DNA of 64,000 bases, taken from assembly GCA_040381035.1 (NCBI GenBank), contig JBEIHY010000001.1, forward strand, positions 1-64,000, written 5' to 3'. This document shows positions 35,388 through 43,645 of this stretch, piece by piece. This DNA comes from REEB506 sp040381035. GTDB lineage: Bacteria; Pseudomonadota; Alphaproteobacteria; Caulobacterales; Aquidulcibacteraceae. The position numbers and the translations under genes were made by a program. The notes beneath the pieces are model-generated. The model saw nothing but the letters and a program-made list of their open reading frames with translations. It did not search any database and had not been told where the DNA came from. Within the stretch, counting starts at the first letter, position 1. Every line of letters starts with the position of its first letter.

Positions 35388-36432
35388 AGCCCCGCGCCTA
35401 GCGCGGCTTACCGTTAATCTTGGCGCGCTGGTTGCGAACTGGCGGTTCTTCCAATCGCAGGCGGAGCGCGCCGAGTGCGCCGCTGTGGTAAAGGCCGACG
35501 GCTATGGCATGGGCGCGTCCCGATGCGCGCAGGCGCTGGCGCAAGCCGGCGCGCGGACCTTCTTCGTTGCCTGTCGCGGCGAGGGATTGCAGCTTCGCGC
35601 AGCGCTTGGCCCGGGCGCAGCGATCCATGTTCTGGGCGGGCTTGAACCTCATGACATGCCGGCCGCGCATGCCGCCGGCTTGTCGCCGGTGCTCAATCGC
35701 CTCGACCAGATCGCCGCTTGGGGCGAGCGCGGGCCCTGGGCCTTGCAGATCGACACCGGCATGGCCCGCCTCGGGCTGCCGCTGTCGGAGCGCTCTGAAG
35801 TGCCGCAAAGCGCTCAACCGGCGCTCGTGCTGAGCCACCTCGCCTGCGCCAGCGATCCCGACAACGTAATGAATCGCGCCCAGCTTGACAGCTTTTCCGC
35901 CGCACGGGCGCGCCTTTCTGCCCCCGCTTACAGCCTTGCCGCCAGCGCCGGCGCGCTGCTCGGGCGCGCGTATCAGTTCGACCTGATCCGCCCCGGCATC
36001 GGGCTTTTTGGCGGCGCGCCGCTCGATGTCGGCGGGCCGAAACTGGCGACCGTGGCGACGCTCACCGCCCCGGTGCTCCAAACGCGGCCGATCAAAGCCG
36101 GCGCAGCCGTTGGCTATGGCGCGACTTTTTTTGCCCCGACAGACGGCCACATCGCCACGATCGGCGCCGGCTATGCCGATGGCGTCTTGCGCTCCCTCTC
36201 CGGCAAGGGCTACGCCGCTGCCCATGGGCGGACATTTGCGTATGCCGGGCGGGTGTCGATGGATTTGATCACGCTGTGGGATGAAACGGGCGCGCTCAAG
36301 CCCGGCGAAGACGTCGAACTGCTCGGCGCGTTGGCGCCCGTCGATGACCTCGCCGCCCGCGCCGGCACAATCGCCTATGAAGTGCTGACCCAATTGGCGC
36401 GCACGCCGCGCAGCTATATCGGGCTGGCCTGA
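35317..36432 (+). CDS. alr: alanine racemase
   Basis: PLP enzyme interconverting L- and D-alanine for peptidoglycan. The cofactor lysine is in AAVVKADGYGMGA. The catalytic tyrosine region is VGYGATFFA, and GRVSMDLITL gives another conserved block. Only a TTG at 35317 can serve as a normal start in this frame upstream of the domain, and it has GGTGAGG seven bases before it, inside dnaB; the reading frame then runs open through the dnaB stop. This gives 371 residues, with an unusual 30-residue leader before the family start LARLTVNLGALVANWR. The stop overlaps the ATG of mlaE. Confidence 0.93.
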   Translation: MTVATPASATSPRPADSTTIPTSEAPRLARLTVNLGALVANWRFFQSQAERAECAAVVKADGYGMGASRCAQALAQAGARTFFVACRGEGLQLRAALGPGAAIHVLGGLEPHDMPAAHAAGLSPVLNRLDQIAAWGERGPWALQIDTGMARLGLPLSERSEVPQSAQPALVLSHLACASDPDNVMNRAQLDSFSAARARLSAPAYSLAASAGALLGRAYQFDLIRPGIGLFGGAPLDVGGPKLATVATLTAPVLQTRPIKAGAAVGYGATFFAPTDGHIATIGAGYADGVLRSLSGKGYAAAHGRTFAYAGRVSMDLITLWDETGALKPGEDVELLGALAPVDDLAARAGTIAYEVLTQLARTPRSYIGLA

Positions 36433-37199
36433 TGCTCGCCGCCATTGGACGCACCACGATCGGCCTGTTCGCCGAGATCGGCGCCGCCAGCCGCTTCACC
36501 GCGCGCGCAGCCGCCGCCGTGTTTTCCGCGCCGTTCTTCTTCAATCAGTTTGTCGGCCAGCTTTTGCGCATCGGCTTTCTGTCTTTGCCCTTGATCGGCC
36601 TGACGGCGATTTTCATTGGCGCGGCCTTGGCGTTGAACATCTACACCGGCGGCGCGCGCTTCAATGCCGAGCAGTTCGTGCCGAATATTGTCGTGCTCGG
36701 CATCACGCGCGAACTTGGGCCGGTGCTGGCAGGGCTGATGCTGGCGGGACGTGTGGGCGCTGGGCTTGCCGCTGAGATCGGCGCGATGCGCGCCAGCGAA
36801 CAGATCGACGCGCTCTCCACGCTGTCCACCGACCCATTCAAGTTCCTGATCGCGCCGCGGGTGGCGGCGGCGGTGCTGACGCTGCCGCTCCTGGTGATCG
36901 TCGCCAATATCATCGGCGTGATGGGCGGCTATCTGGTCGCCACATCCAGTCTTGGCTTTAATGGTGTGATCTATCTGCGCAACACGCTCAATTTCCTGGA
37001 AGGCGCGGATGTGGCGCTGGGATTGGTGAAAGCGGCGGCGTTTGGATTCATCATCGCGGTGATGGGCTGCTATCAGGGCTATCGCGCGCGCGGCGGTGCG
37101 CTCGGCGTCGGTCGGGCAGCGACCTATGCGGTGGTGTCAGCCACAGTGCTGATCTTGGCAGTGAATTACGTCATCACCAGCCTTTGGCCGTGGGGGTGA
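36432..37199 (+). CDS. mlaE: MlaE-family ABC transporter permease
   Basis: A 255-residue inner-membrane permease of the MlaE/YrbE type that moves phospholipids between inner and outer membranes. Membrane segments are visible with FNAEQFVPNIVVLGITRELGPVLAGLMLAGRVGAGLAAEIG (in parts), the conserved E-L-G-P helix, and SEQIDALSTLSTDPFKFLIAPR. The ATG overlaps the alr stop (TGATG) and mlaF follows three bases later, so these are one transcription unit. Confidence 0.93.
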   Translation: MLAAIGRTTIGLFAEIGAASRFTARAAAAVFSAPFFFNQFVGQLLRIGFLSLPLIGLTAIFIGAALALNIYTGGARFNAEQFVPNIVVLGITRELGPVLAGLMLAGRVGAGLAAEIGAMRASEQIDALSTLSTDPFKFLIAPRVAAAVLTLPLLVIVANIIGVMGGYLVATSSLGFNGVIYLRNTLNFLEGADVALGLVKAAAFGFIIAVMGCYQGYRARGGALGVGRAATYAVVSATVLILAVNYVITSLWPWG

Positions 37200-37202
37200 G
37201 CC

Positions 37203-37958
37203 GTGAAGCTCAAACTGGAGAATGTGCACAAGACGCTGAACGGCCGCGCCGTGTTGGCGGGCTTGAGCGTCGACGTCGCCGCCGGCCGTTCTCTGGTGAT
37301 TATCGGCGGCTCAGGCGTTGGCAAATCGGTGACGCTGAAATGCGCGCTCGGCCTGATGGCGCCGGACCAGGGCCAAGTGCTGGTCGATGGCCTAGATGTC
37401 ACGGCGCTCAAGGACAAAGACCGCGCTGCCTTAATGGGCAAGTTCGGGATGTTGTTTCAGGGCGCAGCGCTGTTTGACAGCCTGAGCGTGTGGGAAAACA
37501 TCGCCTTCCGGTTGCTCTATGCCGATGGCGTTGCGCGCGCCGATGCGCGCGCGCGGGCGCTGGCCGCCATGGCCCAGGTTCGCCTGCCTGCCGACTTCGC
37601 CGACCGCGCACCCAATGAGCTTTCCGGCGGGATGCAGAAGCGCGCGGGCCTTGCCCGCGCCATCATCGCCCGGCCCGACATCCTGTTCTTTGACGAGCCG
37701 ACCACCGGGCTTGATCCGATCACGGCCGACGCGATCAATGATCTGATCGTGGAGATGGTCAAAGACTTGGGCTGCGCGGCCGTTTCCATCACCCATGACA
37801 TGGCAAGCGCGCGCAAGATCGCCGACGAAATCGCCATGCTCTATGCCGGCAAAATCATCTGGCGCGGCTCCGCCGCGAGCATTGACCAAAGCGGCAATCC
37901 TTATGTGGATCAATTCATCCACGGCCGCGCCGAAGGCCCCATCCAAGCGACGATTTAG
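37203..37958 (+). CDS. mlaF: MlaF-family ABC transporter ATP-binding protein
   Basis: A 251-residue ATPase driving the Mla phospholipid transporter. A GTG start is used. Walker A is IGGSGVGKSVTLKCALG, the signature ELSGGMQKRAGLARAI and Walker B DILFFDEPTTGLDPI, followed by the switch SITHDMASARKIAD. GMLFQGAALFDSLSVWENI is the MlaF-type Q-loop. No MCE-domain (MlaD) gene follows; the partner must be encoded elsewhere. Confidence 0.94.
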   Translation: MKLKLENVHKTLNGRAVLAGLSVDVAAGRSLVIIGGSGVGKSVTLKCALGLMAPDQGQVLVDGLDVTALKDKDRAALMGKFGMLFQGAALFDSLSVWENIAFRLLYADGVARADARARALAAMAQVRLPADFADRAPNELSGGMQKRAGLARAIIARPDILFFDEPTTGLDPITADAINDLIVEMVKDLGCAAVSITHDMASARKIADEIAMLYAGKIIWRGSAASIDQSGNPYVDQFIHGRAEGPIQATI

Positions 37959-37986
37959 TCCGATTGCGGACGATCAGCCGCCGACC

Positions 37987-38223
37987 TCAGCAGGCTTGCG
38001 CGCGCAAGACGCGCTTTGTTGAAGCCGGAAACTTCGCCAAGGCGGCGCCCGATCGCACCGGGCGCAAGACCAGGCCGCCGCCGCAGTTCGGGCAGCGTCC
38101 GGCCAGTTTGTGGTCGGCGCGAGCAACGCAGAATGTGCACTCAAACAAGCAGATCGGAGCGTCCGTCACATCCGGCGCCAAATCGGTATCGCAGCATTCG
38201 CAGTTGGGGCGCAGTTCCAGCAT
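37987..38223 (-). CDS. DUF1272 zinc-ribbon protein
   Basis: A 78-residue protein of the DUF1272 family. The start MLELRPNCECCDTDL and the pattern CLFECTFC and RCPNCGGGLVLRP give three cysteine pairs suited to zinc. Function unknown. Family members are small cytosolic proteins. It follows the acyl-CoA dehydrogenase gene on the same strand by 16 bases and is convergent with mlaF. Confidence 0.9.
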   Translation of the reverse strand: MLELRPNCECCDTDLAPDVTDAPICLFECTFCVARADHKLAGRCPNCGGGLVLRPVRSGAALAKFPASTKRVLRAQAC

Positions 38224-38239
38224 AGCGGCGCTCCGCCCC

Positions 38240-39388
38240 TTAGGCTGCCGCCGCTTCAGCGCTCAGCCGGGCATAGCGGTTCAAGTGATAATCGACATTG
38301 CCGAACTGGCTGTCGATCATCGTCAGGCGCTTAAAGTAGTGGCCGATACGCATTTCCTCGGTCACGCCCATGCCGCCATGGATCTGCACCGCGTTCTGGC
38401 CGCAGAAGCGCCCGGCGCGGCCAATCTGCACCTTCGCCGCACTCGCCGCCTTGGCGCGCTCGACGGTTGACGCATCAAGCTTCAGCGTGGCGAGATAAGC
38501 CATCGAGACGCACTGTTCGGTGGCCATGAACATATCGACCATGCGATGCTGCAGCACTTGGAAAGTGGCGATCGGCACGCCGAATTGCTTGCGGTTCTTG
38601 GCGTAATCGAGCGTTAGCTCATGAGTGGCGCGCAGGGCGCCAACGGCTTCGGCGCTGAGCGCAGCGATCGCGCGATCGCCCAGCTCTTCGATCAAGGGCA
38701 GCGCGCCATCGGCGGCGCCAACGAGATGATCGCCGCCAAGCGCGACATTCTCGAAATAGACTTCCGATGCGCGCAGGCCGTCCACGTTCGGATAATCGCG
38801 CGTCACCACGCCCTTGGCCGATTTCGGCACCAGGAACAGGCTAATGCCGCCGACATCGCGCTGGGCGCCGCCGGTGCGGGCTGAGACCAGCAGCGTGTCG
38901 GCCATCGGCGCGCCAATCACCACAGCCTTATGGCCATTGAGCACGAAACCGGCGCCGTCTTTCTTGGCGGTGGTGGCGACGTCATTCAGCGCGTAGCGGC
39001 CTTTCGGCTCAGCATAAGCAAAAGCCATGATCCGTTCGCCCGCCGCGATCGCGGGCAGATGCTCTTCCTGCTGGGCGCCACTCCCCGCCAGCGCCAGCGC
39101 GCCGGCGCCAAGAACGACCGTTTGCACATAGGGCTCAGTCACCAGCGCCTTGCCGAACTCTTCCATGATAACGAGCACATCGACCGGCCCGCCGCCGAGA
39201 CCGCCATGCGCTTCGGCCAGAGGCGCCGCCATCAGACCCATCTCGGCGAACGCTGCCCAAGCGGCGGGGTTCCAACCGGCTTCGGATTTCAAGGCCGCCT
39301 TGCGCTTATCGAAATCATAATTGGCCGCGGCAAACTTCGCGATCGACTCGCGCAGCATGGTTTGTTCGTCCGTGAAATTGAAGTCCAT
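38240..39388 (-). CDS. acyl-CoA dehydrogenase family protein
   Basis: A 382-residue FAD flavoprotein that oxidises an acyl-CoA, electrons going to ETF. N-terminal helical domain (MDFNFTDEQTMLRESIAKFA), middle domain with FAYAEPKGRYALNDVATTA and the C-terminal domain with QNAVQIHGGMGVTEEMRIGHYFKRLTMID. The usual catalytic-base position cannot be assigned with confidence in this subgroup; many such members act on steroid or branched acyl chains. A GAGGAA site precedes the ATG. Confidence 0.88.
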   Translation of the reverse strand: MDFNFTDEQTMLRESIAKFAAANYDFDKRKAALKSEAGWNPAAWAAFAEMGLMAAPLAEAHGGLGGGPVDVLVIMEEFGKALVTEPYVQTVVLGAGALALAGSGAQQEEHLPAIAAGERIMAFAYAEPKGRYALNDVATTAKKDGAGFVLNGHKAVVIGAPMADTLLVSARTGGAQRDVGGISLFLVPKSAKGVVTRDYPNVDGLRASEVYFENVALGGDHLVGAADGALPLIEELGDRAIAALSAEAVGALRATHELTLDYAKNRKQFGVPIATFQVLQHRMVDMFMATEQCVSMAYLATLKLDASTVERAKAASAAKVQIGRAGRFCGQNAVQIHGGMGVTEEMRIGHYFKRLTMIDSQFGNVDYHLNRYARLSAEAAAA

Positions 39389-39525
39389 GGCGATTCCTCG
39401 AAGCTACCTGTGCGGCGTTTGAACGCGATTTAGCGGGCCGACGCAACGGCAAGCAAGGGGGCGCGCGTCCGCGGCCATTTTGTCCGTCGCCAGGTTTAGT
39501 CTCGCCGCCAAAGGAGCCGCCAAGG

Positions 39526-39804
39526 ACCGCCTTTCGCCAACGCGATGTCGCCACGCGCCTGTGGTTCAAAGGCCAGTCGAAACGTGATCGCGTCTGGGCC
39601 GGCCTGACCGCAAACGGCGGCGAAGAAGGCGATTGCGGCTGGCGCCAGGATCGTTTCGGCTTTAGCTCGCAGATCGTGCCGCGCCTGCTCGGCGCCTGGA
39701 TGAAGTCTGCCAGCGCGCCACACATGATCGCGGCCTTCATGCCGATAACCAAGCGCGATATTGCGACATGGGACCATGCAGACCAGGCAGGAGCTGCCTC
39801 ATGA
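39526..39804 (+). pseudogene. truncated VOC/PhnB-like (glyoxalase superfamily) remnant
   Basis: The plus frame ending at the stop 39802-39804 encodes DRVWAGLTANGGEEGDCGW, then QDRFGFSSQIVPRLLGAWM and ITKRDIATWDHA, the C-terminal half of PhnB-like VOC proteins, in which a GG-EEG-CGW-KDRFG block leads into a helix with MM-M-K-DI. The N-terminal half is missing, no start codon with a ribosome site is present, and the frame before VWAGL has no family similarity apart from an LWFKGQ stretch that could be the family N-terminus fused by deletion. The stop overlaps the next ATG (ATGA), so the LuxR gene was likely once coupled to it. Confidence 0.7.
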
Positions 39805-40592
39805 GCCGGGTTGAGGTCGTCCAAACCTTCACCGACAAAGTTCAAACCGTTCTACGCCATTCCGATCTGCGCGCCCTCACCATCGACACCGCGCGCGAGC
39901 TCGGCTTCGATTATGTCGCCCTTCTGCATCATGTTGATTTGAATTTGGCTGCGCCTAAGGCGGTGCGCGTATCCAACTATCCCGAAGCCTTTATCGCCGC
40001 CCAACGCGCCAACCGCCATTTTGTGGATGACCCGGTTTTCAGCCTGGCCCAGCGCAGTGTGCGCGGCTGCCGCTGGACCGATCTTGCCCAGCAGATTCAA
40101 CTCAGCCCCAGCCAAAGCGAGGTTCTGCGCCAAGGCGCACGCGCCGGCCTTGGTGAAGGTTACACGGCGCCGCTGCATGTGCCGGGTGAGTTCGCCGCCT
40201 CAGCATCGTTTGTGGTGCGCGCCGGTAAGACGATGAACCCAGCTGCGCTGCCCTGGCTGCATCATGTCGCCAGCTTTGCATTCGAATCCGGGCGCCAGAT
40301 TGCGCTCACCAAGACCATGCGTTCGCGGCGAACCTATAAGCTGTCAGGCCGGCAATTGGATTGCCTGGTTCTGGTGGCGCGCGGGGCCACCGCGCGAGAA
40401 GCCGCCGCGCGGCTGGGGCTGAAGCCGGACACGGTCGAAAAACATCTTAGCGCCGCCAAGGCCAGGGTTGGCGTGCGCGCCACGCCGCACTTGCTGGCTC
40501 ATTGCCTATTCGACGGCAAAATCACATTCCAGGACATTATGTACGACAACAAGCTTAGCCGCATCCTGAAAACAGGAATAGGCGGCGCGTGA
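39801..40592 (+). CDS. LuxR-family transcriptional regulator with autoinducer-binding-type domain
   Basis: A 263-residue regulator. The N-terminal domain (about 1-165) has the autoinducer-binding fold with GFDYVALLHHVDLN and the conserved DDPVF and GCRWTDL. The C-terminal helix-turn-helix is LSGRQLDCLVLVARGATAREAAARLGLKP (in parts) followed by DTVEKHLSAAKARVG. The start at 39801 has GGAG seven bases upstream. No luxI-type synthase is nearby, so it is a solo. Of the residues contacting acyl-homoserine lactone in TraR, Asp-Pro and the later Trp are present, while the usual Trp and Tyr before them appear replaced (PEAFIAAQRAN), so the ligand may differ. Confidence 0.9.
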   Translation: MSRVEVVQTFTDKVQTVLRHSDLRALTIDTARELGFDYVALLHHVDLNLAAPKAVRVSNYPEAFIAAQRANRHFVDDPVFSLAQRSVRGCRWTDLAQQIQLSPSQSEVLRQGARAGLGEGYTAPLHVPGEFAASASFVVRAGKTMNPAALPWLHHVASFAFESGRQIALTKTMRSRRTYKLSGRQLDCLVLVARGATAREAAARLGLKPDTVEKHLSAAKARVGVRATPHLLAHCLFDGKITFQDIMYDNKLSRILKTGIGGA

Positions 40593-40651
40593 GCCGCGCG
40601 CCAAAATCTCTTCGTCATGTTGGGCCTCGGCCTGACTGGGGACGCACCCGA

Positions 40652-40683
40652 ACAAGCGCCGCGACACCCCGCGCGGCGCTTGT
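40652..40683. terminator. 12-bp perfect hairpin between convergent genes
   Basis: ACAAGCGCCGCG (40652-40663) pairs perfectly with CGCGGCGCTTGT (40672-40683), between the ends of the LuxR gene and the DUF4262 gene. It lacks a T-run, so termination is inferred from location. Confidence 0.45.
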
Positions 40684-40770
40684 ACGCAGCGGCCGATCCG
40701 GAGTGTCGGCCGCATTCGGACGCAAAGCCGGACACACTTTCCCTGAATGCGTGTTCCCTGAGTGCGTGAC

Positions 40771-41259
40771 CTAGCGCTTCATGCCCAACAGCGGCTGCAC
40801 CCGCTCCAAGTGCTGGGGATAGTCTACGTCCCATGGATAGAACCCACCTTCGACAGTTGGCAGAACCGCCTGCACGGCGGGGAATTGCTCTGGCGGGCGG
40901 GTGTGATGGACGTAAAACCAGACCGCCATGTCGAGGGCGTCTTCGTAGAAATCCTCATTGATCGCAATGAAGGTCACGCTTGCGCCCTCAACAAGATCAT
41001 TGGCAACGGTTTCCGGCATAAAGCCGCGCCGAGCTTTGGCGATGTCGGCGCCGATGCGGTCGATCAAGGCAATGCCAGCTTCTTCGCTGAGCGCACACAC
41101 CGCCACTTCCGGATGGCGAAAATTGCGCCACAGCCCGATCGAATAGGTGATCGCCGGCCCGACCATATCTTCCGGGGTATGCACGATGTGGAAGCCGCCG
41201 GCGTCAACATCGCGGGCGATGAGCGCCATCAGGGCGCTGTCGGCGGCCAATTCCGTCAT
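40771..41259 (-). CDS. DUF4262 family protein
   Basis: A 162-residue cytosolic protein. GGFHIVHTPEDMVGPAITYSIGLW and FRHPEVAVCALSEEAG match the DUF4262 pattern (Tyr-Thr/Ser-Ile-Gly-Leu followed by His-Pro-Glu). WDVDYPQHLERVQPLLG closes the protein. Function unknown. It begins three bases after the acyl-CoA dehydrogenase gene stop on the same strand and is probably co-transcribed. Confidence 0.8.
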   Translation of the reverse strand: MTELAADSALMALIARDVDAGGFHIVHTPEDMVGPAITYSIGLWRNFRHPEVAVCALSEEAGIALIDRIGADIAKARRGFMPETVANDLVEGASVTFIAINEDFYEDALDMAVWFYVHHTRPPEQFPAVQAVLPTVEGGFYPWDVDYPQHLERVQPLLGMKR

Positions 41260-41262
41260 CGG

Positions 41263-42465
41263 TCAAAGCCCCAGCACCATTTTCGCGATGATGTTGCGCT
41301 GGATCTCGTTGGAGCCGCCATAGATGGAGGTTTTGCGCATGTTGAAATAGCTCGGCGCGGCGTGGGCGGCATAGTCCGGGCCGATCGGGAAGGCGTTGTC
41401 GCCGTCTTTCGGGAAGCCGCGAAAATAAGGCGCGCCATAGTGGCCGGCCGCCTCCAGCGTCAGCTCCGTCAAGCGTTGTTGGATTTCGGTGCCCTTGATT
41501 TTCAGAAGCGAGCTCTCCGGGCCGGGGCCGTGGCCGGACTGTTCGCGCGCCAGCGTGCGCAGCTCGGTATATTCCAGCGCGGTGAGATCAATCTCAAGAT
41601 CAGCGAGCTTGCGGGTGAAGTCAAAATCCTTGTCGAGCGGCAAGCCGTCATCTGCGATTTCCGTGGACGCGATCGCGCGCAGTTTTTCCAGCCGACGCTT
41701 CGACATCGCCACGCCCGCAATGCCGGAGCGCTCATGCGCGAGCAGGAATTTGGCGCAGGTCCAGCCCTGGTTTTCCTGGCCGACCAAGTTCTCAACCGGC
41801 ACTTCCACATTGTCGAGATAGACCTCGTTCACCTCATGCCCGCCATCGAGCATGATGATCGGGCGCACGGTAACGCCCGGCGTTTTCATATCGACAAGGA
41901 TGAAGCTGATGCCTTCCTGCTGCTTGCGCGCGCCCGGATCGGTGCGGCACAGGAAGAAGCCCCAATCGGCATATTGGGCCAATGTCGTCCATGTCTTCAT
42001 GCCATTGATGACGTACTTGTCGCCCTTGCGCTCCGCCTTGGTGCGCAGGCTGGCAAGGTCCGAGCCGGAGCCGGGCTCAGAATAGCCCTGGCACCACCAT
42101 TCTTCGCCCGAGAGAATCTTCGGCAGGAAGCGCTGCTTCTGTTCGGGCGTGCCGAACGTATAGATCACCGGCCCGACCATATTGATGCCGAACGGCAGCG
42201 GCGGGATCGTCTCGGCGCGGGCGTTTTCTTCCGACCAGATGTAACGCTGCGTCGGGCTCCAACCGGGGCCGCCATATTCCACCGGCCACGCGGGCGCAGC
42301 CCAGCCCTTCTTGCCCAGGATTTTATGCCAGGCGAGGAAATCGTCGCGGCTCAAGTCGTCGCGGGAAAACTTGCCGCGCAGCTGTTCGGCTGGATAATTT
42401 GCGGCGATGAAGGCGCGCACTTCGTCGCGGAAGGCGATTTCTTGCGGCGTAAAGTCGAGATTCAT
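41263..42465 (-). CDS. acyl-CoA dehydrogenase family protein
   Basis: A 400-residue FAD enzyme. MNLDFTPQEIAFRDEVRAFIA opens the helical domain, followed by PVEYGGPGWSPTQRYIWSEE and the CoA/FAD-binding CQGYSEPGSGSDLASLRTKA and MKTWTTLAQYADWGF. The C-terminal domain ends YGGSNEIQRNIIAKMVLGL. It has no obvious catalytic glutamate at the medium-chain position, as in long-chain or steroid-CoA branches. I chose the ATG at 42465; an in-frame ATG at 42489 is equally open and neither has a strong ribosome site. Confidence 0.9.
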   Translation of the reverse strand: MNLDFTPQEIAFRDEVRAFIAANYPAEQLRGKFSRDDLSRDDFLAWHKILGKKGWAAPAWPVEYGGPGWSPTQRYIWSEENARAETIPPLPFGINMVGPVIYTFGTPEQKQRFLPKILSGEEWWCQGYSEPGSGSDLASLRTKAERKGDKYVINGMKTWTTLAQYADWGFFLCRTDPGARKQQEGISFILVDMKTPGVTVRPIIMLDGGHEVNEVYLDNVEVPVENLVGQENQGWTCAKFLLAHERSGIAGVAMSKRRLEKLRAIASTEIADDGLPLDKDFDFTRKLADLEIDLTALEYTELRTLAREQSGHGPGPESSLLKIKGTEIQQRLTELTLEAAGHYGAPYFRGFPKDGDNAFPIGPDYAAHAAPSYFNMRKTSIYGGSNEIQRNIIAKMVLGL

Positions 42466-42813
42466 CGGAGCATCCTGGATCTGCGTCATCGGCGACTGCG
42501 CCGCAGCACAGGATGTATAGACGCACCGCCCGCCGCTTCAAGGCGCCGCTAAGGCAGCCGACCGCACAAAAATCCACGCCGGTCGGAGCGGAATTCGGTC
42601 AGACCGGCGCGGCCCGAACCGGCATCGCGAAGGGTGGAAACAGCAACGCCAGCGTCACGCACAGGGGCCTCGCCTCGGGAACGACGACTGGCGAAAAAGC
42701 CCAATATTGTTTATCAATGCGCATATTGCATATCAATATTGATTTATTGATTTTCAATTAGGGCAGTAGGCGGTGCGATTGCCGCGGGCGCGGTCATGCG
42801 ATAGGTCAACGCC
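42466..42813. other. intergenic region with AT-rich block
   Basis: About 350 bases upstream of both the acyl-CoA dehydrogenase and the DUF1289 gene, with no plausible gene. At 42701-42760 the otherwise GC-rich sequence becomes strongly AT-rich and contains the perfect palindrome ATCAATATTGAT (42732-42743) plus further TATCAAT and TTGAT copies. This suggests a regulator-binding site or divergent promoter. Confidence 0.6.
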
Positions 42814-43014
42814 ATGAGCCTTTCCGCGCAACCGATCTCCAGCCCCTGTATGCGGGTATGCGCCGTCGATGCCCGCACGGGCTTGTGCGAAGGGTGCGGG
42901 CGCAGCCTGAAAGAGATCGCCGGCTGGGCGCGTCTGAGCGAGCCGGAGCGGTTGGCGATCATGGTCGACCTTCCGGCCCGAATGGCCCGCGCCGGCCTCG
43001 TGCGCAGCGTTTAG
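42814..43014 (+). CDS. DUF1289 family protein
   Basis: A 66-residue protein matching DUF1289: SPCMRVCAVDARTGLCEGCGRSLKEIAGWARLS (in parts) with four cysteines in the family positions (PCMRVC, LCEGCGR), likely binding a metal. Function unknown. First of three tightly packed genes (DUF1289, membrane protein, gloB). Confidence 0.88.
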   Translation: MSLSAQPISSPCMRVCAVDARTGLCEGCGRSLKEIAGWARLSEPERLAIMVDLPARMARAGLVRSV

Positions 43015-43021
43015 CCCGACC

Positions 43022-43645
43022 ATGCGCCTACCCCGTCTCGACGTGCTGATTGGCGACGTGGTCAAGGTGCAGCTGTCGAATGAAACCCATGTCGCCGGCA
43101 GCGCTTCAGAAACGGCGCCGCTGCAGGTGCGCTCCTCTGTGGTGCATCGGATGCGGGTGTTTGTTCGACTGAAAGACGGCAAAGAGCGCGACATCGTGTT
43201 CGCCAACGCCAAGATCGGTGTGCGCGAAGGCCACCATGTCGCGATCGCTCTGGCCAAGCCCCCAGGCGAAGGTTTGCGCCCGGTATTGATAGCCAATCTT
43301 ACGACCGGCCAACGCGAAGAGTATCCCGAAGCGTTCGCCGCCGCGGTGCGCCAAGAAACCGTCCAAGCCCGATTGCGGGCGGGCGCGGCGGGGCTGATTT
43401 TGGGCGTCGGGTTCTTCTTGTTCGCGCATCTGTTTCAACCGAATGGCCAGCACATATTGCCCGCAATCGCGGTGACGCTTGGCGGATTTGGCGCGCTTTG
43501 GGGGCTTTTTGCGGCGATCGATGCAGTGCTGTTGCCGCGCGAGGAAAAGCAACTCACCGACCGTTTGCGCGCCGAGATCGAAGGCCGCATCGCCATCGCG
43601 GAGCGCAAACCAGCACCGCCAACATTGGATGCAGGCCCGGCATGA
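43022..43645 (+). CDS. membrane protein of unknown function
   Basis: A 207-residue protein: a soluble N-terminal domain of about 120 residues with beta-strand character (VHRMRVFVRLKDGKERDIVF, VREGHHVAIALAKPPG), then two membrane helices (LRAGAAGLILGVGFFLFAHL, ILPAIAVTLGGFGALWGLFAAI) and a charged C-terminal tail. The ATG lies seven bases after the DUF1289 stop and the stop overlaps gloB by four bases (ATGA). I do not recognise the family. Confidence 0.75.
   Translation: MRLPRLDVLIGDVVKVQLSNETHVAGSASETAPLQVRSSVVHRMRVFVRLKDGKERDIVFANAKIGVREGHHVAIALAKPPGEGLRPVLIANLTTGQREEYPEAFAAAVRQETVQARLRAGAAGLILGVGFFLFAHLFQPNGQHILPAIAVTLGGFGALWGLFAAIDAVLLPREEKQLTDRLRAEIEGRIAIAERKPAPPTLDAGPA

Noticed and set aside
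37203..38223. MCE/MlaD gene downstream of mlaF
   Set aside because: The following sequence encodes a DUF1272 zinc-ribbon protein on the opposite strand; no MCE domain was found.
40762..42552. 596-codon open frame on the plus strand
   Set aside because: It is antisense to a complete acyl-CoA dehydrogenase and DUF4262 gene and has no family features.
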